Shown here piece after piece: positions 52,120-63,632 of a DNA stretch of 64,000 nt. Below the pieces are notes generated by a model, which did no database searches, had not been told where the DNA came from, and was given only the letters and a program-made list of their open reading frames with translations. Source of the stretch: Auanema rhodensis (taxonomy: Eukaryota > Nematoda > Chromadorea > Rhabditida > Rhabditidae); the NCBI GenBank assembly GCA_964057225.1, contig OZ059896.1:7564001-7628000 (forward strand), read 5' to 3'. The position numbers and the translations under genes were made by a program. The number at the start of each line of letters is the position of its first letter. Position 1 is the first letter of the stretch.

Positions 52120-55100
52120 AACTAAAAGATAAAACTATTTTTCTGCTTTGATCGTTGTCAATTTCTTTAAAAATGCGTATATGGCTATAATCATAGAAAA
52201 TGCAATACATTCGTGAAGTTTTGAATATTCAAAATATATACATATATACATACTTATATGATTATTATACATATATTAACGTGTTTTTCTTCTTTATTTT
52301 TTTTTAAAAATATTTTCCACAACATCATTATTACGTAACAAATGAACTTTACAAAAAAAAAATAAAATTACAAAACCAATTTCGGTTTTAATGGGGTAAA
52401 CAGAGAGAAATTTAATTGTGAAATTGAATGAGGAATGCAGCCGTTCTACTAGATGAGATGTTCAATTCGAATATTCAGTTCATCTATATTACTGAATTCA
52501 CTTTTAACTTCTTTTGGTAAAAAAGTTTCACGATATATTACTGTATTTGTATGTTTCAACATCAATGTTACAATTCTTTTGAAGAAAAAAAAAACATTTT
52601 TGCTATCATGTCGTTCATCGTTTAGATACTGACCATTCCATTGTAGATAGCGATTATCTGTATGCTTCCTCTCTGATCATAAGGATAAGCGTTTGCAAAT
52701 CTTTTTCTTTTCAACATTTATACCTAAATTCATTTCATTCACAAAATGATAAACAATTAAATGAAATAAATTTAGTTTCATTTGTTGTACTTTAGTTTCA
52801 TAAATTTCAATTTCATTATGAATGAGCTACATTGGAAACAGGACATGTTATTCTTAGAAACAATATCTTAAGAACGATGAACATACTAACTAGGAAGAAT
52901 TTTATTTCATTTTTTTTCTATAAAAACATCTTAAAAATTTGATTGACGAACATTTGTAAATGTTATGATTTGTATTTCAAGTTTCAATATAAAAGGATAA
53001 AAATCTTTTTGAAAAAAACAGATCACAGCTTTTAGTGCTTTTAGTACATTTTCAATGTTTCCAAATGTCTAAGTTATTCATCTTGTTTCTCCCATTTTCA
53101 AATAAAAACTTCATTGTATTTTTCAGTTCTTGTCTGTGAAATGCTCGCCTTAACTGCTTTAATGTTCTTTCTCATGTTTTATCCCTTCATAAGGCCTTTT
53201 CTTACTTCTCTCTTTTTTATTCTTCTTTTTACACTCAGTTTAGTACTTGCTTTCATACTATCAAAACCCTTAGGTCTCATTCCATCCGTTTTTGTCATTG
53301 TTTTCAAAAATTATACATGTTTTCAGCATCTTATCTTCTTTTATCTTTGATTTCTCTTTATCTACTCCCAATTTCAGTTATCTCTAGGTCTATTTCCTTT
53401 TTTCGAGATTATATTTGATCCAGAAACCAACATCAGTATAGCATCTGATAGGCTCTTGTTCCCAAAATTGTATTAGAGCTTCCGCCTCCATCATTCTGTT
53501 TAGAAAAATGATTCTTAGTTTTTATCATACAACATCCACATATTTCTCATAACAAGTCTCTTTGATTGATGAAAAAAACAAGCCAGATTATGCATCATTT
53601 GATGCTTTTCTTGTCCTTTTCCTAAATATTTATTATATATTTAAGATACCTGTCTAATAATTTTCTACTCTTTTTACATCATCGAAACCCAGACATTTTA
53701 CTTTTTGAGATGAAGGCTTGTTATTTTGTCTGGGTTGCATCAACATTATAGACAGAAGAGTACGAAGCCCTTTTTCAACTGATTTTTGACGATCATGGTT
53801 TTTCTAGAACCAACACACATTTGCTTCTCTTTTTATTAAAATATGATCAAAAATCTTTCCCATTGTATTTTTTTTAATATTAATCTTCTTTGATCATTTT
53901 ATTTATAAATGTCTTTTCAATATACATCCATATTTCTAATTACATCACTTCCTTTCTGTTTTAAAATTTGATCTCAACTATTAATATATGTATTGCATTT
54001 ACATTTACATATGAATATGATTTTTGTTACCTTTTTCTAATAATTTTGATCTAATTTTTCATATTTTCTATCCTCAAATCATATTTGAAATTTTCTATAA
54101 ATATCTTTCATATTTCCTAAAAAGATACATATGCATGTATGTATATGTAAATATTGAATAAATAGAAAAAAAATTGTCCAAAGCTTTTCTGAGTTATCAA
54201 ATTTTTTTTTAAAAACAGCAATGTTATTACAAACTATGTATTATATTTGAAATACATTATTGCTTTGAATCAATATACATACATATGTTAATGATTGAGG
54301 ATAAGACAGCTTCTTTATATTCTTTAGTCTAAGGATGCTTCAATTAAGACACAAGAGAGTCCTTGAATTTGTGATATATTGTACTCGGATATATGGCTTC
54401 TCAGTGAAATTAATAAAAATCCTCGAGACTTGACATAGCTCCGCCTCTGGATCTGCTGCTATGTCTTTACTGCTAGGATACGGACTGCAGCCTCATTTTC
54501 CATAATTAGTCGGAGCATTTTTCTCGTCTATTTAAAAATATTAATATTTTGTTGTTTATTATAGAGTTCGATTCTTTGAACATATTCGATGTTAAAGCTT
54601 TTCGATAGAAAGTACTTTTTCCATTTATTTTCCGACCAACTTTCTAAGCTCATGGACGAACATGCGAATATGCTACTCAATCGTCAATTTTTGGATTTAT
54701 GCACTTATTTTTTGGTTATGTCGATTTGAGTAAACGAATTGGCTTCTTTTAGTCGCCAACATTGTTATTATTAGTTTTCCTTTTTTTCTCAATATATATT
54801 AGAAACTAGACATATGTATAAAAATGAAAAAGTGATGTAGAATATAGAAGATATACAAAAATTGTATACATATTTAAGATTTTTTATGCTCAACAAACGA
54901 TTCCAACGTATTAATATTAGCAAGAAACAATGAATTTTGTTTTTTTTTTCTCTGAGATTACTAAACAATTTCGTTTTTTCAGTTTTAAACTTACACTATA
55001 TATTATGTTTTTATTTTTCAATCAACTCGATACTATTGTTCATTATGATTCGATTTCACATTAATTTCACTACCTTATATAACTTTCTCACTTTCATATA

Positions 55101-55283
55101 ACTTATATTATAAAAACATTACATGAAAAAGCCGGATAATCTTTCCTAGTCTATATAGGGAAACGCTTATCTTATCATTGGACTTTGAACATGCTCTCAT
55201 CCTCTGTTAAACGTGCTCAGCTCAGCTTATATCCTTTTATATCGTTATAATTTTTATAGAACTAATTTTGTGACTTTAGAATA
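52120..55283. other. T-rich gene-free region
   Basis: Pyrimidine-rich on the plus strand, with no supported exons. A short GC-rich patch at about 54425-54500 (TAGCTCCGCCTCTGGATCTG, GGATACGGACTGCAGCC) stands out and could be a promoter for the small membrane protein at 55.3 kb or for an unseen transcript. Confidence 0.45.
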
Positions 55284-55748
55284 ATGTGGCCAAATCATGA
55301 AAGAGAGAAATCAACCTTTTATCCGCCTAATTATATTCCATTTTTTTCAACAGATACATTAATGTCTGTGTTAATTCCTTTATTGGCAATCATATTTGTA
55401 GTTGTAATAGGTAAATTATTTAAAATTATATGTTTAACCGTAATTATGAATTTTAGTTCTTGTACTTGTATATTTTATACGAAGATGGCGAGAAACATCT
55501 ACCGGTACTTACATTGATGAAGAAGAAGACATTATTATTCGGCCATTAACTCCACGGTACTTAAGCTTTTCTCTGATATGTTCAATATCTAGACTTTCAG
55601 ACCAGAAAGTTTCCGGAGGAACTCAGCTCAAGCACAATATCGGCTTTTAATTCAGAGTAAATTTGAGAAAGAATTTGGAGTTGGAGCTGCACGGTTAGAA
55701 AATGGATTGTTGATGCCAGTTCGTATCATAGAACCTAACTACGTTTAA
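55284..55748 (+). CDS. small single-span membrane protein, unknown
   Basis: I do not recognise this protein. Three exons, 55284-55410, 55457-55556 and 55601-55748, encode 124 aa with consistent frames. Residues 1-25 are polar ([17 protein letters not shown]), residues about 27-51 form one hydrophobic span ([20 protein letters not shown]), followed by a stop-transfer-like basic stretch FIRRWRE, an acidic patch [18 protein letters not shown] and a mixed C-terminus ending RIIEPNYV. This predicts a type III (N-out) or tail-facing single-pass protein of ER or plasma membrane. Acceptor GTGACTTTAG lies 4 nt before the ATG. It converges on HPF1, whose stop codon is 247 bp away. Confidence 0.75.
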
Positions 55749-55982
55749 ACTTTTTCAACAGTCTTTAGTCTTCACCGAAAAATCACAATCACGAGTATAA
55801 GAAATGCGATTTTATGTCACTTAATGAATATCTAATTATATTTTTTCTTCGAATATTTATATTACAAGGAAATAATAAAATGAATCCATGCATTTACAAA
55901 TCCTAATGTTTTAGATTAAAGAATAGTATGGTCATGTGAGATCTTACATCGAATTTTTGATAATTCATGCAAATATTTTGTA

Positions 55983-55988
55983 TTTATT
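55983..55988 (-). terminator. polyadenylation signal AATAAA after HPF1
   Basis: AATAAA on the minus strand 7 nt beyond the HPF1 stop codon, at the 3' end of the proposed four-gene operon. Confidence 0.55.
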
Positions 55989-55995
55989 TTTGGAC

Positions 55996-57559
55996 TTATT
56001 TATCAGATCTATTCAATTTCCTTTTTTCCAAACTGGCAACAACTATTTCCTGATAGTGATCACGCCCTAATAACTCGTATGCTGTCCTCAATGAAAACAT
56101 AGCCATTTTCTCCAAAGAAGAATAATTAGCCAGAAATAGCCAATGACCAAATTCCAAACCCATTCCGAAATCACATTCGTCATTTGCGAACTTTAAATAA
56201 AATTTAAAATTCAAACTAGAAGTAAACCCATACCTGGACAAATGTAAAAAGCTCGCTGATTTTAGCTAATTTTTTCTTCTTCAGTTCTTCACTAGATGTT
56301 GTACCAATAAATTCTAACGTTTTTCTCATGAATACTGACAAAAATTATGATTAATGAGCAGAGCAAATGATTTACACCTGCACTTTCTGGAATCTCTCTG
56401 TACCCAACATCATTCACAACTTTTACATAAATTCCTAAAGGATGGGGAGGTGTTCCCAGCTTAAAAATGAAATTTTTAAAACCAATGTTTGATACAAAAC
56501 CTTCAATTTTTTTCGATCCTTTAATACTTCGGTTCGTGATTTCTTTAATGAAGTGACGGATAGGTCGGAAGGTAGAAAAGTATCCAATTGTTTATCTTTT
56601 TCACCTATTAAATGTAGCAACATGTGTTCATATTTTGAGCCAATAAGCTAAACATATTATCTTTCATCTGTTTCCATAGCAAGAATAATCTACCTCAATA
56701 GTCGGGAAATGATCTTTGCCGTCGGAATGAACAATCAAGAAATTTTCATCTTTGGGATCATCTCTCCAAATGGCATAGTGTCCATTATCACATATAAGAA
56801 ATGTTTGCATTTCCGGAAGATCAGTGGGAAAACGATGATGCATTAGAAATTGCTCTTCTGAAACCAAAACGTTCAGAAGATAAAAGATCTTTGGATATTT
56901 CTAACCAGATATGTCAAGAGATCCTTCCAATTGTTCAAACACTCCTACAAGTTCAGCAGAAAAATAAGCAGAAAACGACTCTATAACTTAATTATGACAA
57001 CAGCAAAAACTTGAGTATTAACTTCTGGGATTAGCATTCTTGAGAGATAATATATGAGTCCAAAACAATTCTGTGGCCCGATCAACTTTATAGTATTCCT
57101 TTGTTATTTTCTTTGGCCTACAACAAGAACATGAAAGCCATAGTAGTAATATATTAACAAACATAGTTGAATTATCTTTGTTAGCTTTCAATGTATCATT
57201 AGACGACAATTTTGCTTTTTTAGCGCAGGGCTCAAAGCAACTGGATTCTTGATTTTCAGACTCCTGATCAACGTGGTCGACAGAATTAACAGGAATAACT
57301 TTGAAAAACTGTGAGAAAATAGATATGACATTTCTATACACAAACTTACATTACTTATTTTAGCTTTACCACCTTTCTTTTTCTCTTTTTCTTCTTTTTC
57401 CTTAAGCGAACTGGGACCTTCATTAGAATTAAGAATTTTGGAGTTCCCCATTTGCCTAGTTTTTATGGTTGGTTCAATTATCCTTTCTGAGTGAAACTTC
57501 TTGACATGATCACGGTTTTTTCGATAGCATTCATTTCCAAACTTACAAGACTCTTCCAT
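55996..57559 (-). CDS. HPF1, histone PARylation factor, with N-terminal PBZ zinc finger
   Basis: HPF1 joins PARP1/2 to form a composite active site that directs ADP-ribosylation to serine after DNA damage. Nine exons: 57559-57350, 57308-57163, 57117-57023, 56980-56906, 56857-56694, 56647-56501, 56459-56378, 56334-56234, 56190-55996; 404 aa, longer than human HPF1 (346). The first 25 residues are a PAR-binding zinc finger (CKFGNECYRKNRDHVKKFH: two Cys, two His). A charged low-complexity linker follows, then the HPF1 fold: ELVGVFEQLEGSLDI, HHRFPTDLPEMQTFLICD, and FVQFANDECDFGMGLEFG, which keeps the catalytic Asp-Glu pair of the human enzyme (here D344-E345). It is the last gene of the proposed operon; AATAAA lies at 55983-55988 just after the stop. 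Confidence 0.9.
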
Positions 57560-57729
57560 TCTTCAATTGAAGATATCACATAATGCTTGTTAACCGTTAA
57601 AAATATATCAAAGCATAATTAGCCAAACGAATTGCTGAACATATTGTTAAATAATTTTTATTAAACCTATTGAAGAAACAACAAATAACAGCTATATATA
57701 ATACAATACTATCTAAATTTCTACTATAT

Positions 57730-58684
57730 TTATGACGATTCTTTAGGAGATTGCTCAGGCTTTACCTATATGTACAATTTATTAATTATTCAAGTTTATT
57801 GAACTCACATTTGGTCTGTTCGTTGGATCAAAGGGACTAGGCAACTTCAATCCTGATTTAGCTTCAAAGAATGTATAGCTCAACAAAATATTGTCTAAAA
57901 ATTCCAGATTTGGATCATTCGCATAATCAGGATCAATAAAGAAGAATACAGGCAGATCAACCTCAAAAAAACAGATTATTTAATTTGAAACATTAATATT
58001 TTAACCTGCTCCCCAGGATTTAAGATTTGCTCTTCGAAACAAAAGCACTGAATTTTATTGAAATAATAAGCGGCTTGGAAAGGTGTCAAGTTATAGCTAG
58101 AAATTCCAATGATAGGCTTATCAGTTGGATTACGAGCAGTATAAAAAGCTAAAGCTGTTTCTCCTGGATGAACATACATCTAAAAAAATGATAATTTATA
58201 ATATTTTTAAAAATATACTCTGCACCTCCAGTTGTTGAGGTTTGAACTCCCATTGCATACTAGATGGTACATCAGAGTTGAACTGAACTCTAATCAATCT
58301 ATCTTCCACTTTTTTCATGTTCGCTATTTTTTCAAAATCCGAAGCAACCTAAAAGATATGAATTAGCTTAGAATAATAATTTCATGAAGATACTTGTGTT
58401 AAGCCACCAAAGGAAGTTTGTTCACAAAAAATACGATAGGCTGGAATAGCAGCAAAAGTGACGCCGATAGCTACAACACCCAGACTAACCACATAGTACA
58501 TATAATCTCTTGTTTTTGCATTCGATTTTTGTTGCTAAAATTTGTTTTCACTATCTGAGACAACTTTTAATATTAATACTCTATTGAAATATCTGATCTG
58601 TTGATTAGGTTTCACTGTTTTGAAGATGTTGGATATTGGATTATTACATGTTAGACTAGAACGAAAAAGGCGGGATAACGACAT
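57730..58684 (-). CDS. cox-11: COX11, copper chaperone for cytochrome c oxidase
   Basis: Inner-membrane protein that delivers copper to the CuB site of COX1. Six exons: 58684-58580, 58534-58394, 58348-58226, 58179-58006, 57961-57809, 57765-57730; 243 aa. N-terminal basic presequence (MSLSRLFRSSLTCNNPISN), one membrane span at about residues 45-64 (YMYYVVSLGVVAIGVTFAAI) followed by PAYRIFCEQTSFGG, and the copper-binding CFCF motif (C168, C170) in KIQCFCFEEQILNPGE, then DLPVFFFIDP. The acceptor CGTTTTCAG is fused directly to the ATG. It lies 97 nt downstream of ADAT2 and 170 nt upstream of HPF1 on the same strand. Confidence 0.96.
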
Positions 58685-58781
58685 CTGAAAACGTTTTAGG
58701 AAAATTACTGTTCCAAGTACTGCATAATTAAAATACTAAATGGACGATACCATTAATAAAAACAATAGGATTCAGTTATCT

Positions 58782-59416
<635 letters not shown>

Positions 59417-59575
59417 TAGAATGACTATCATAATGAAAAATATAATTCTTCATAACTTTGGCAAAGTACAGATAGGAAATCAACCAATTATTAACACATA
59501 AATTGCATTTGTTACAATTACCACCAGGATATTGGAGATAGCGAGATCTTGAAAGCGTTAAGATTATCAATTTCT

Positions 59576-61307
59576 TTACATTAAATTGGAGGCGCTTGTT
59601 ATAATTTGTTCCAAACACCGACCAAATTCTCGTAAGACAAGACGTTCCATAGCTTCCATGGTTTTATCGCCTGCGTCGCCTTTGGAAAGCTGAAACAAAT
59701 CACCATTATTCAAATAATCACTTATAAAACATACTGATTCCTCAGACTGCGCTACCATGCATAGCGTTGCGGCTTCAATAACTTCGTCAGTCATATAAAA
59801 CCAAGGATAAGCCCTTGGGTCAGGTTCATTTGGTTCATTATCACTTTCTTCATCTGATATAGGGGAATCTGCTCGACTGTTGGCTGAAGATATAGCGGCG
59901 GTAGCAGCATTTGCTAAATTCATAAGAGCAGAATTAGTAACTCTGAAAATTAATAATGTATGACACAACACAATACTATATTAGCTACTTGTCCTTTATT
60001 CGAGATTGCCTATCATGCTCAGTATTCTGGCACCCTTTGCATTTACATCTTTCCGTACAAGGAACTTTGGCCTAAAGTTTGTTATTTGCATTGAAAGAAA
60101 AAAAAAACCGACTTCATAGCATTCACAATAGTTTTTTAAGCACCCGCTTTTTTTACAATGACAACCTTTTTGATGCAAGCGTTCAATATCAGCCTGGCCA
60201 GCTTTAGTAACACCTACGATATACTAAAATTATTTAATTCATTTTTACAATACTCACCAATTTTAGGTTTGAAAGCGTTTGGATTTCTTTCTAAAGATTG
60301 CTTTATAGCTCTGGTCCTATCAGCTTCATGTTCCAAATTATTATGGCAATCTTTACAGTTACAATCACGACAAAATTCTCCATTAGCAAAGCAATCACAG
60401 TATAACTTAAGGCACATAGATTTAGTACAATTGCAAGGTTTTTTTTGTCCTATTGTTGGTTTCCTAAATAGGACAAGTGAAAAAGATTAATAAAGAAATA
60501 CAATACCTTTTGGGTTTCACAGGCCTTTCGACATTAATATGAGACGAATTGGTACCAGAATACGGAGAACAGTATTCTCGTTTCACTTGGTGAAATGTTG
60601 TAGAAGGTTGCATAGAATAAGAGTAAGTTTTAGGAGCTGCTGTTTCCACTAGGTGGTATGGATGGTTGGCAGACTTTTGTTCCGCCATATGAGAGGACTG
60701 TAATTTATTAGAACCTAAATTTCTAAGAACTTATTACTAACCATTACAGGTTTAGAAGTATTATTTGACACATACTTATACAGAGTATTTCGCGTTGGAT
60801 TACTCGTAGAAGGGGAATTTTTTTGAACTCGTATCATCTGAAAAACTAACTTAAAATGGAAGATAAACTCTACAACCTCACTGCCTCTGATAGCAAATAT
60901 TGTAGATCCAGACTCATTATGTTGCTGTGATTGATAATGTGCACTGTTAGAACTAGAGTATTGACGCTAATAAATCGAGATTTCGGTTTGAACTGCATAG
61001 AAATATACCCCTGGTAACGAACTGGAACTTGGATGCACTTGCATTTGTTGCTGATTATCTATTGGTATCTCATTAGCAACATATCTACCATCATCATAAG
61101 GAATATATTCTTCTTCATACTCAATGTATTCGCCTCCATTGTCAAGATACATGCCATCTACATCATCTATTTCATGATAAACCTGTAAAATACCAAACTA
61201 CTAAAAAAAAAAAGAAAAAAAAACTGAAGTGACTGTAAAGCTTAACAACTAACCTCTTCTCCCTCCATATCATTAAGCCCGTGTCCAATGTCAGGCTTAC
61301 TTCCCAT
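59576..61307 (-). CDS. lin-54: LIN-54, CXC-domain DNA-binding subunit of DREAM/MuvB
   Basis: LIN-54 binds CHR elements (TTYGAA) and anchors the DREAM/MuvB complex to cell-cycle and germline gene promoters. Ten exons: 61307-61254, 61182-61009, 60966-60877, 60837-60742, 60697-60507, 60463-60258, 60213-60113, 60071-59989, 59942-59735, 59689-59576; 438 aa. The acidic N-terminus is rich in D/E/Y and Q/S. Two tesmin-type CXC repeats follow: [20 protein letters not shown] with NCKDCHN (about residues 208-250), the [10 protein letters not shown] linker, then [18 protein letters not shown] plus RCKCKGCQN (about 290-330). Each keeps the DNA-contact tyrosine ([14 protein letters not shown]). The C-terminal region [20 protein letters not shown] matches the MuvB-binding end. 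It heads the proposed operon and is divergent from rpl-12. Confidence 0.96.
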
Positions 61308-61548
61308 ATTTTTTCAATATTTCATAAAAAATACATTGGATTTTCAAAAAGCAAAAATTATCTGTTCAATTTCAGTGCTGGCGCATTTCGAGTGCGAAAA
61401 GGGCAAACGTTTTGAATTTGCCGCGCTGAGACTGCTGCGCATCAACTGAATAGGCAGTGGATACGCAGCAAAATCTTCGTGCTACGAAATTCCTATAGCA
61501 ATTCACTTGTGAAGTCATCCTCCCAAGTGGCTGGTAGACAGATTAAAT
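61308..61548. promoter_or_regulatory. bidirectional lin-54 / rpl-12 promoter
   Basis: Only 241 bp separate the two start codons. The centre (61375-61445) is CpG-rich (GCTGGCGCATTTCGAGTGCG, TGAATTTGCCGCGCTGAGAC). It holds a CHR hexamer TTTGAA at 61410-61415 and a CDE/E2F-like GCCGCGC at 61420-61426, separated by four bases. Confidence 0.65.
61410..61426. promoter_or_regulatory. CHR (TTTGAA) plus CDE/E2F-like site in the lin-54 promoter
   Basis: Plus strand TTTTGAATTTGCCGCGC: a CHR hexamer, four bases, then a CDE/E2F-like GC core. This is the composite architecture bound by DREAM through LIN-54 and E2F/DP, although the order of elements is inverted with respect to the classical CDE-CHR. The motif is seen; binding is inferred. 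Confidence 0.4.
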
Positions 61549-62327
61549 ATGCCTCCAAAGTTCGACCCCAATGAGATTAAGATTGGTAAGTATTTGTTAT
61601 AATTATTATGAAATTTATATAATTATGTATTTTAGTCTACCTCCGTTGTGTAGGAGGAGAAGTCGGAGCTACCTCTGCTCTTGCTCCAAAGGTTGGACCT
61701 CTTGGTCTCTCTCCAAAGAAAGTTGGAGAAGACATTGCCAAGGCTACACAAGACTGGAAGGGTCTTAAGGTCACATGCAAGCTGACCATCCAGAACCGTC
61801 AAGCTAAGATCGACGTTGTTCCATCCGCTGCTTCCCTCATCATCAAGGAGTTGAAGGAGCCACCCAGAGACCGCAAGAAGGTTAAAAATGGTATGCGCCT
61901 TGGGCAGAGGGTCGGGAGTTCACATGCTCTCATCCCCCAGTCTTTTGTTTCTTAATTGACATGGGCTGGTAACGCTTTGGTGTTTACTTGAGCTGTGAGT
62001 TTACCAGTTACTGCTGTCGGACCCCCAATCCCCCTCGTTATTGAGTTTCTAATACCTATTCACTCGTTATATTTTAGTGAAGCACTCCGGTGACTTGACC
62101 ATTGATACCATCATCAAGATTGCCCGTATCATGCGTCCAAGATCCATGGCCAAGAAATTGGAAGGTACCGTAAAGGAAATCCTCGGTAAGTTAAACAAAA
62201 AAAAACCGGTTGATAAAATTGTTTTTCAGGAACTGCTCAATCCGTTGGGTGCACTATCGGAGGACACCACCCCCATGATGTCATCGACCAGATCGCCAAT
62301 GGAGATATTGAAATCCCCTCCGAGTGA
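61549..62327 (+). CDS. rpl-12: 60S ribosomal protein L12 (uL11)
   Basis: Stalk-base protein of the large ribosomal subunit that contacts 28S rRNA in the GTPase-associated centre. Four exons: 61549-61585, 61636-61890, 62078-62185, 62230-62327; 165 aa, the length of C. elegans RPL-12. It begins [20 protein letters not shown], includes the proline-rich [17 protein letters not shown] and ends [22 protein letters not shown]-ending codons dominate. Introns 1 and 3 are 50 and 44 nt, but intron 2 is 187 nt and GC-rich and carries extra splice signals (see separate entry). It shares a promoter region with lin-54. Confidence 0.98.
61891..62077 (+). promoter_or_regulatory. rpl-12 intron 2 with predicted poison exon / alternative donor
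   Basis: Besides the productive GTATGC donor (61891) and ATTTTAG acceptor (62077), the intron contains an internal acceptor ATCCCCCAG ending at 61940 and an internal donor CTG|GTAACG at 61969. These define a 28-nt cassette (61941-61968), or, with the internal donor alone, a 78-nt exon extension. Inclusion of the cassette shifts frame to a TGA at 62092-62094; the extension reads open until TAA at 61953-61955. Either would send the mRNA to nonsense-mediated decay. C. elegans rpl-12 is known for unproductive splicing of this type. Confidence 0.55.
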
Positions 62328-62705
62328 TTCTGTTGTTGTTACTGTTTTATAAATTGTTATCTCGCATGATTGTGTTTCGGAAATTGTTTTAAGTTACAGC
62401 TTTACCGGTACGAACCAACATTGGCATAAATCGAAAAAAGTTTGAAATTTTAATTTGGATGTAACTTGTTAGGGATGGGTGGTACCATGATAGGGTGGAA
62501 ATGATAATAGTATAATATGAGTGGCTGATAAGGGTATTTGTTTTGGCGGTTCTATAGGTCATTAGCATATAATATTAGGCTAAGATTAAATTAACTGCGT
62601 ATCGGAAGTTGTCTTTAAAAAAATTATGATCCTTCAGTGTTGACAACTCTGATTTGTTGAGAGGTTTTATTTTATAACAATGCTGTAACGTAATTATGTC
62701 GAAAA

Positions 62706-62716
62706 TTGGCGCGAAA
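62706..62716. promoter_or_regulatory. E2F-type site TTGGCGCGAAA
   Basis: Matches the E2F/DP consensus TTTSGCGC (reverse strand TTTCGCGCCAA). It lies 380 bp after the rpl-12 stop and 0.9 kb before the partial gene. Confidence 0.45.
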
Positions 62717-63265
62717 GCGACGGTTTCTTTTGTTTAAATCTTGATCGTGTCGTTGGTTCAGGGATGTGGGGGATCTTTCTGACAGGTTGCTTTGGGTTCA
62801 CTTTCTTATTCCTGCTTGAATATTTATTTGTTTTTCATTAGAAGTGGCTAAAAACATTATTTTCCTTGTGGGTTAATTTTCTATTAAAGATTTCTACATT
62901 TTGCAGTGATTGTATTACTGTTGACTCATGTACATATTCTTTGATATAGAAGACAATTGATCAGAGGACTCCCGAGTGGTGGATAAATTCATTAGATTAA
63001 CAAGCGTTTTTCGCGCATAGGTAGTTTACCTTTTTATCTTTTTGAGTGACGCCTTATCTTATTGACGATTGGAGCTGCAACTACTACGGAAACGCACTCA
63101 TGGCAATAGAACTGCAGCTGTTAAATATTTTCATTATTTGTTTCATATAATTTCACTTCATTTTCAACAATTAATCCCCGACCTCTTGCTGTGAGTATGT
63201 AAATGATCACATCTGCGGCTAGCGCAGAAAATCTACTTCATCTAAGTTCGGTGCGGCTGTTGCCG

Positions 63266-63277
63266 TTTTGGCGCCAA
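63266..63277. promoter_or_regulatory. E2F-type palindrome TTTTGGCGCCAA
   Basis: A near-perfect palindromic E2F/DP site within the CpG-rich block 360 bp upstream of the partial gene's start codon. Confidence 0.45.
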
Positions 63278-63632
63278 TATCGTAGAGAGGATCGATCGAT
63301 GAATACGGTTGTGAGGGGGGTTGGTATTTTAGCTGTGTGAGGCAGACAGGCTGCGTAAGCACATGGGCAAGGTCAAGCAGTGAGGAAGAGATGGTTGGCT
63401 TGGTTGACCCCTACTGCACAGCACAGTCTCCACCTTCTTTTCATGCATATTTGTGTGTTAACCCACAACTGTTTTGGCTGCATATGCCGTGCTTGTTTCC
63501 AGCTTATTTCATTATTATACAATATACTTTCTTAAAATGCTAGAATATTTCATAATATATAATTATATCCTTTTTTAAACATAAAATCATCAAACTTGTT
63601 AAAAATGCTAAAGAATTTTTGTTTTAAGCTCT

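Larger units (their letters stand above)
62328..63632. other. rpl-12 3' flank and upstream region of the last gene
   Basis: No exon with support. Contains two E2F-type palindromic sites (separate entries) and a GC/CpG-rich section at about 63215-63345. This is probably the promoter region of the partial gene at 63633. Confidence 0.5.
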
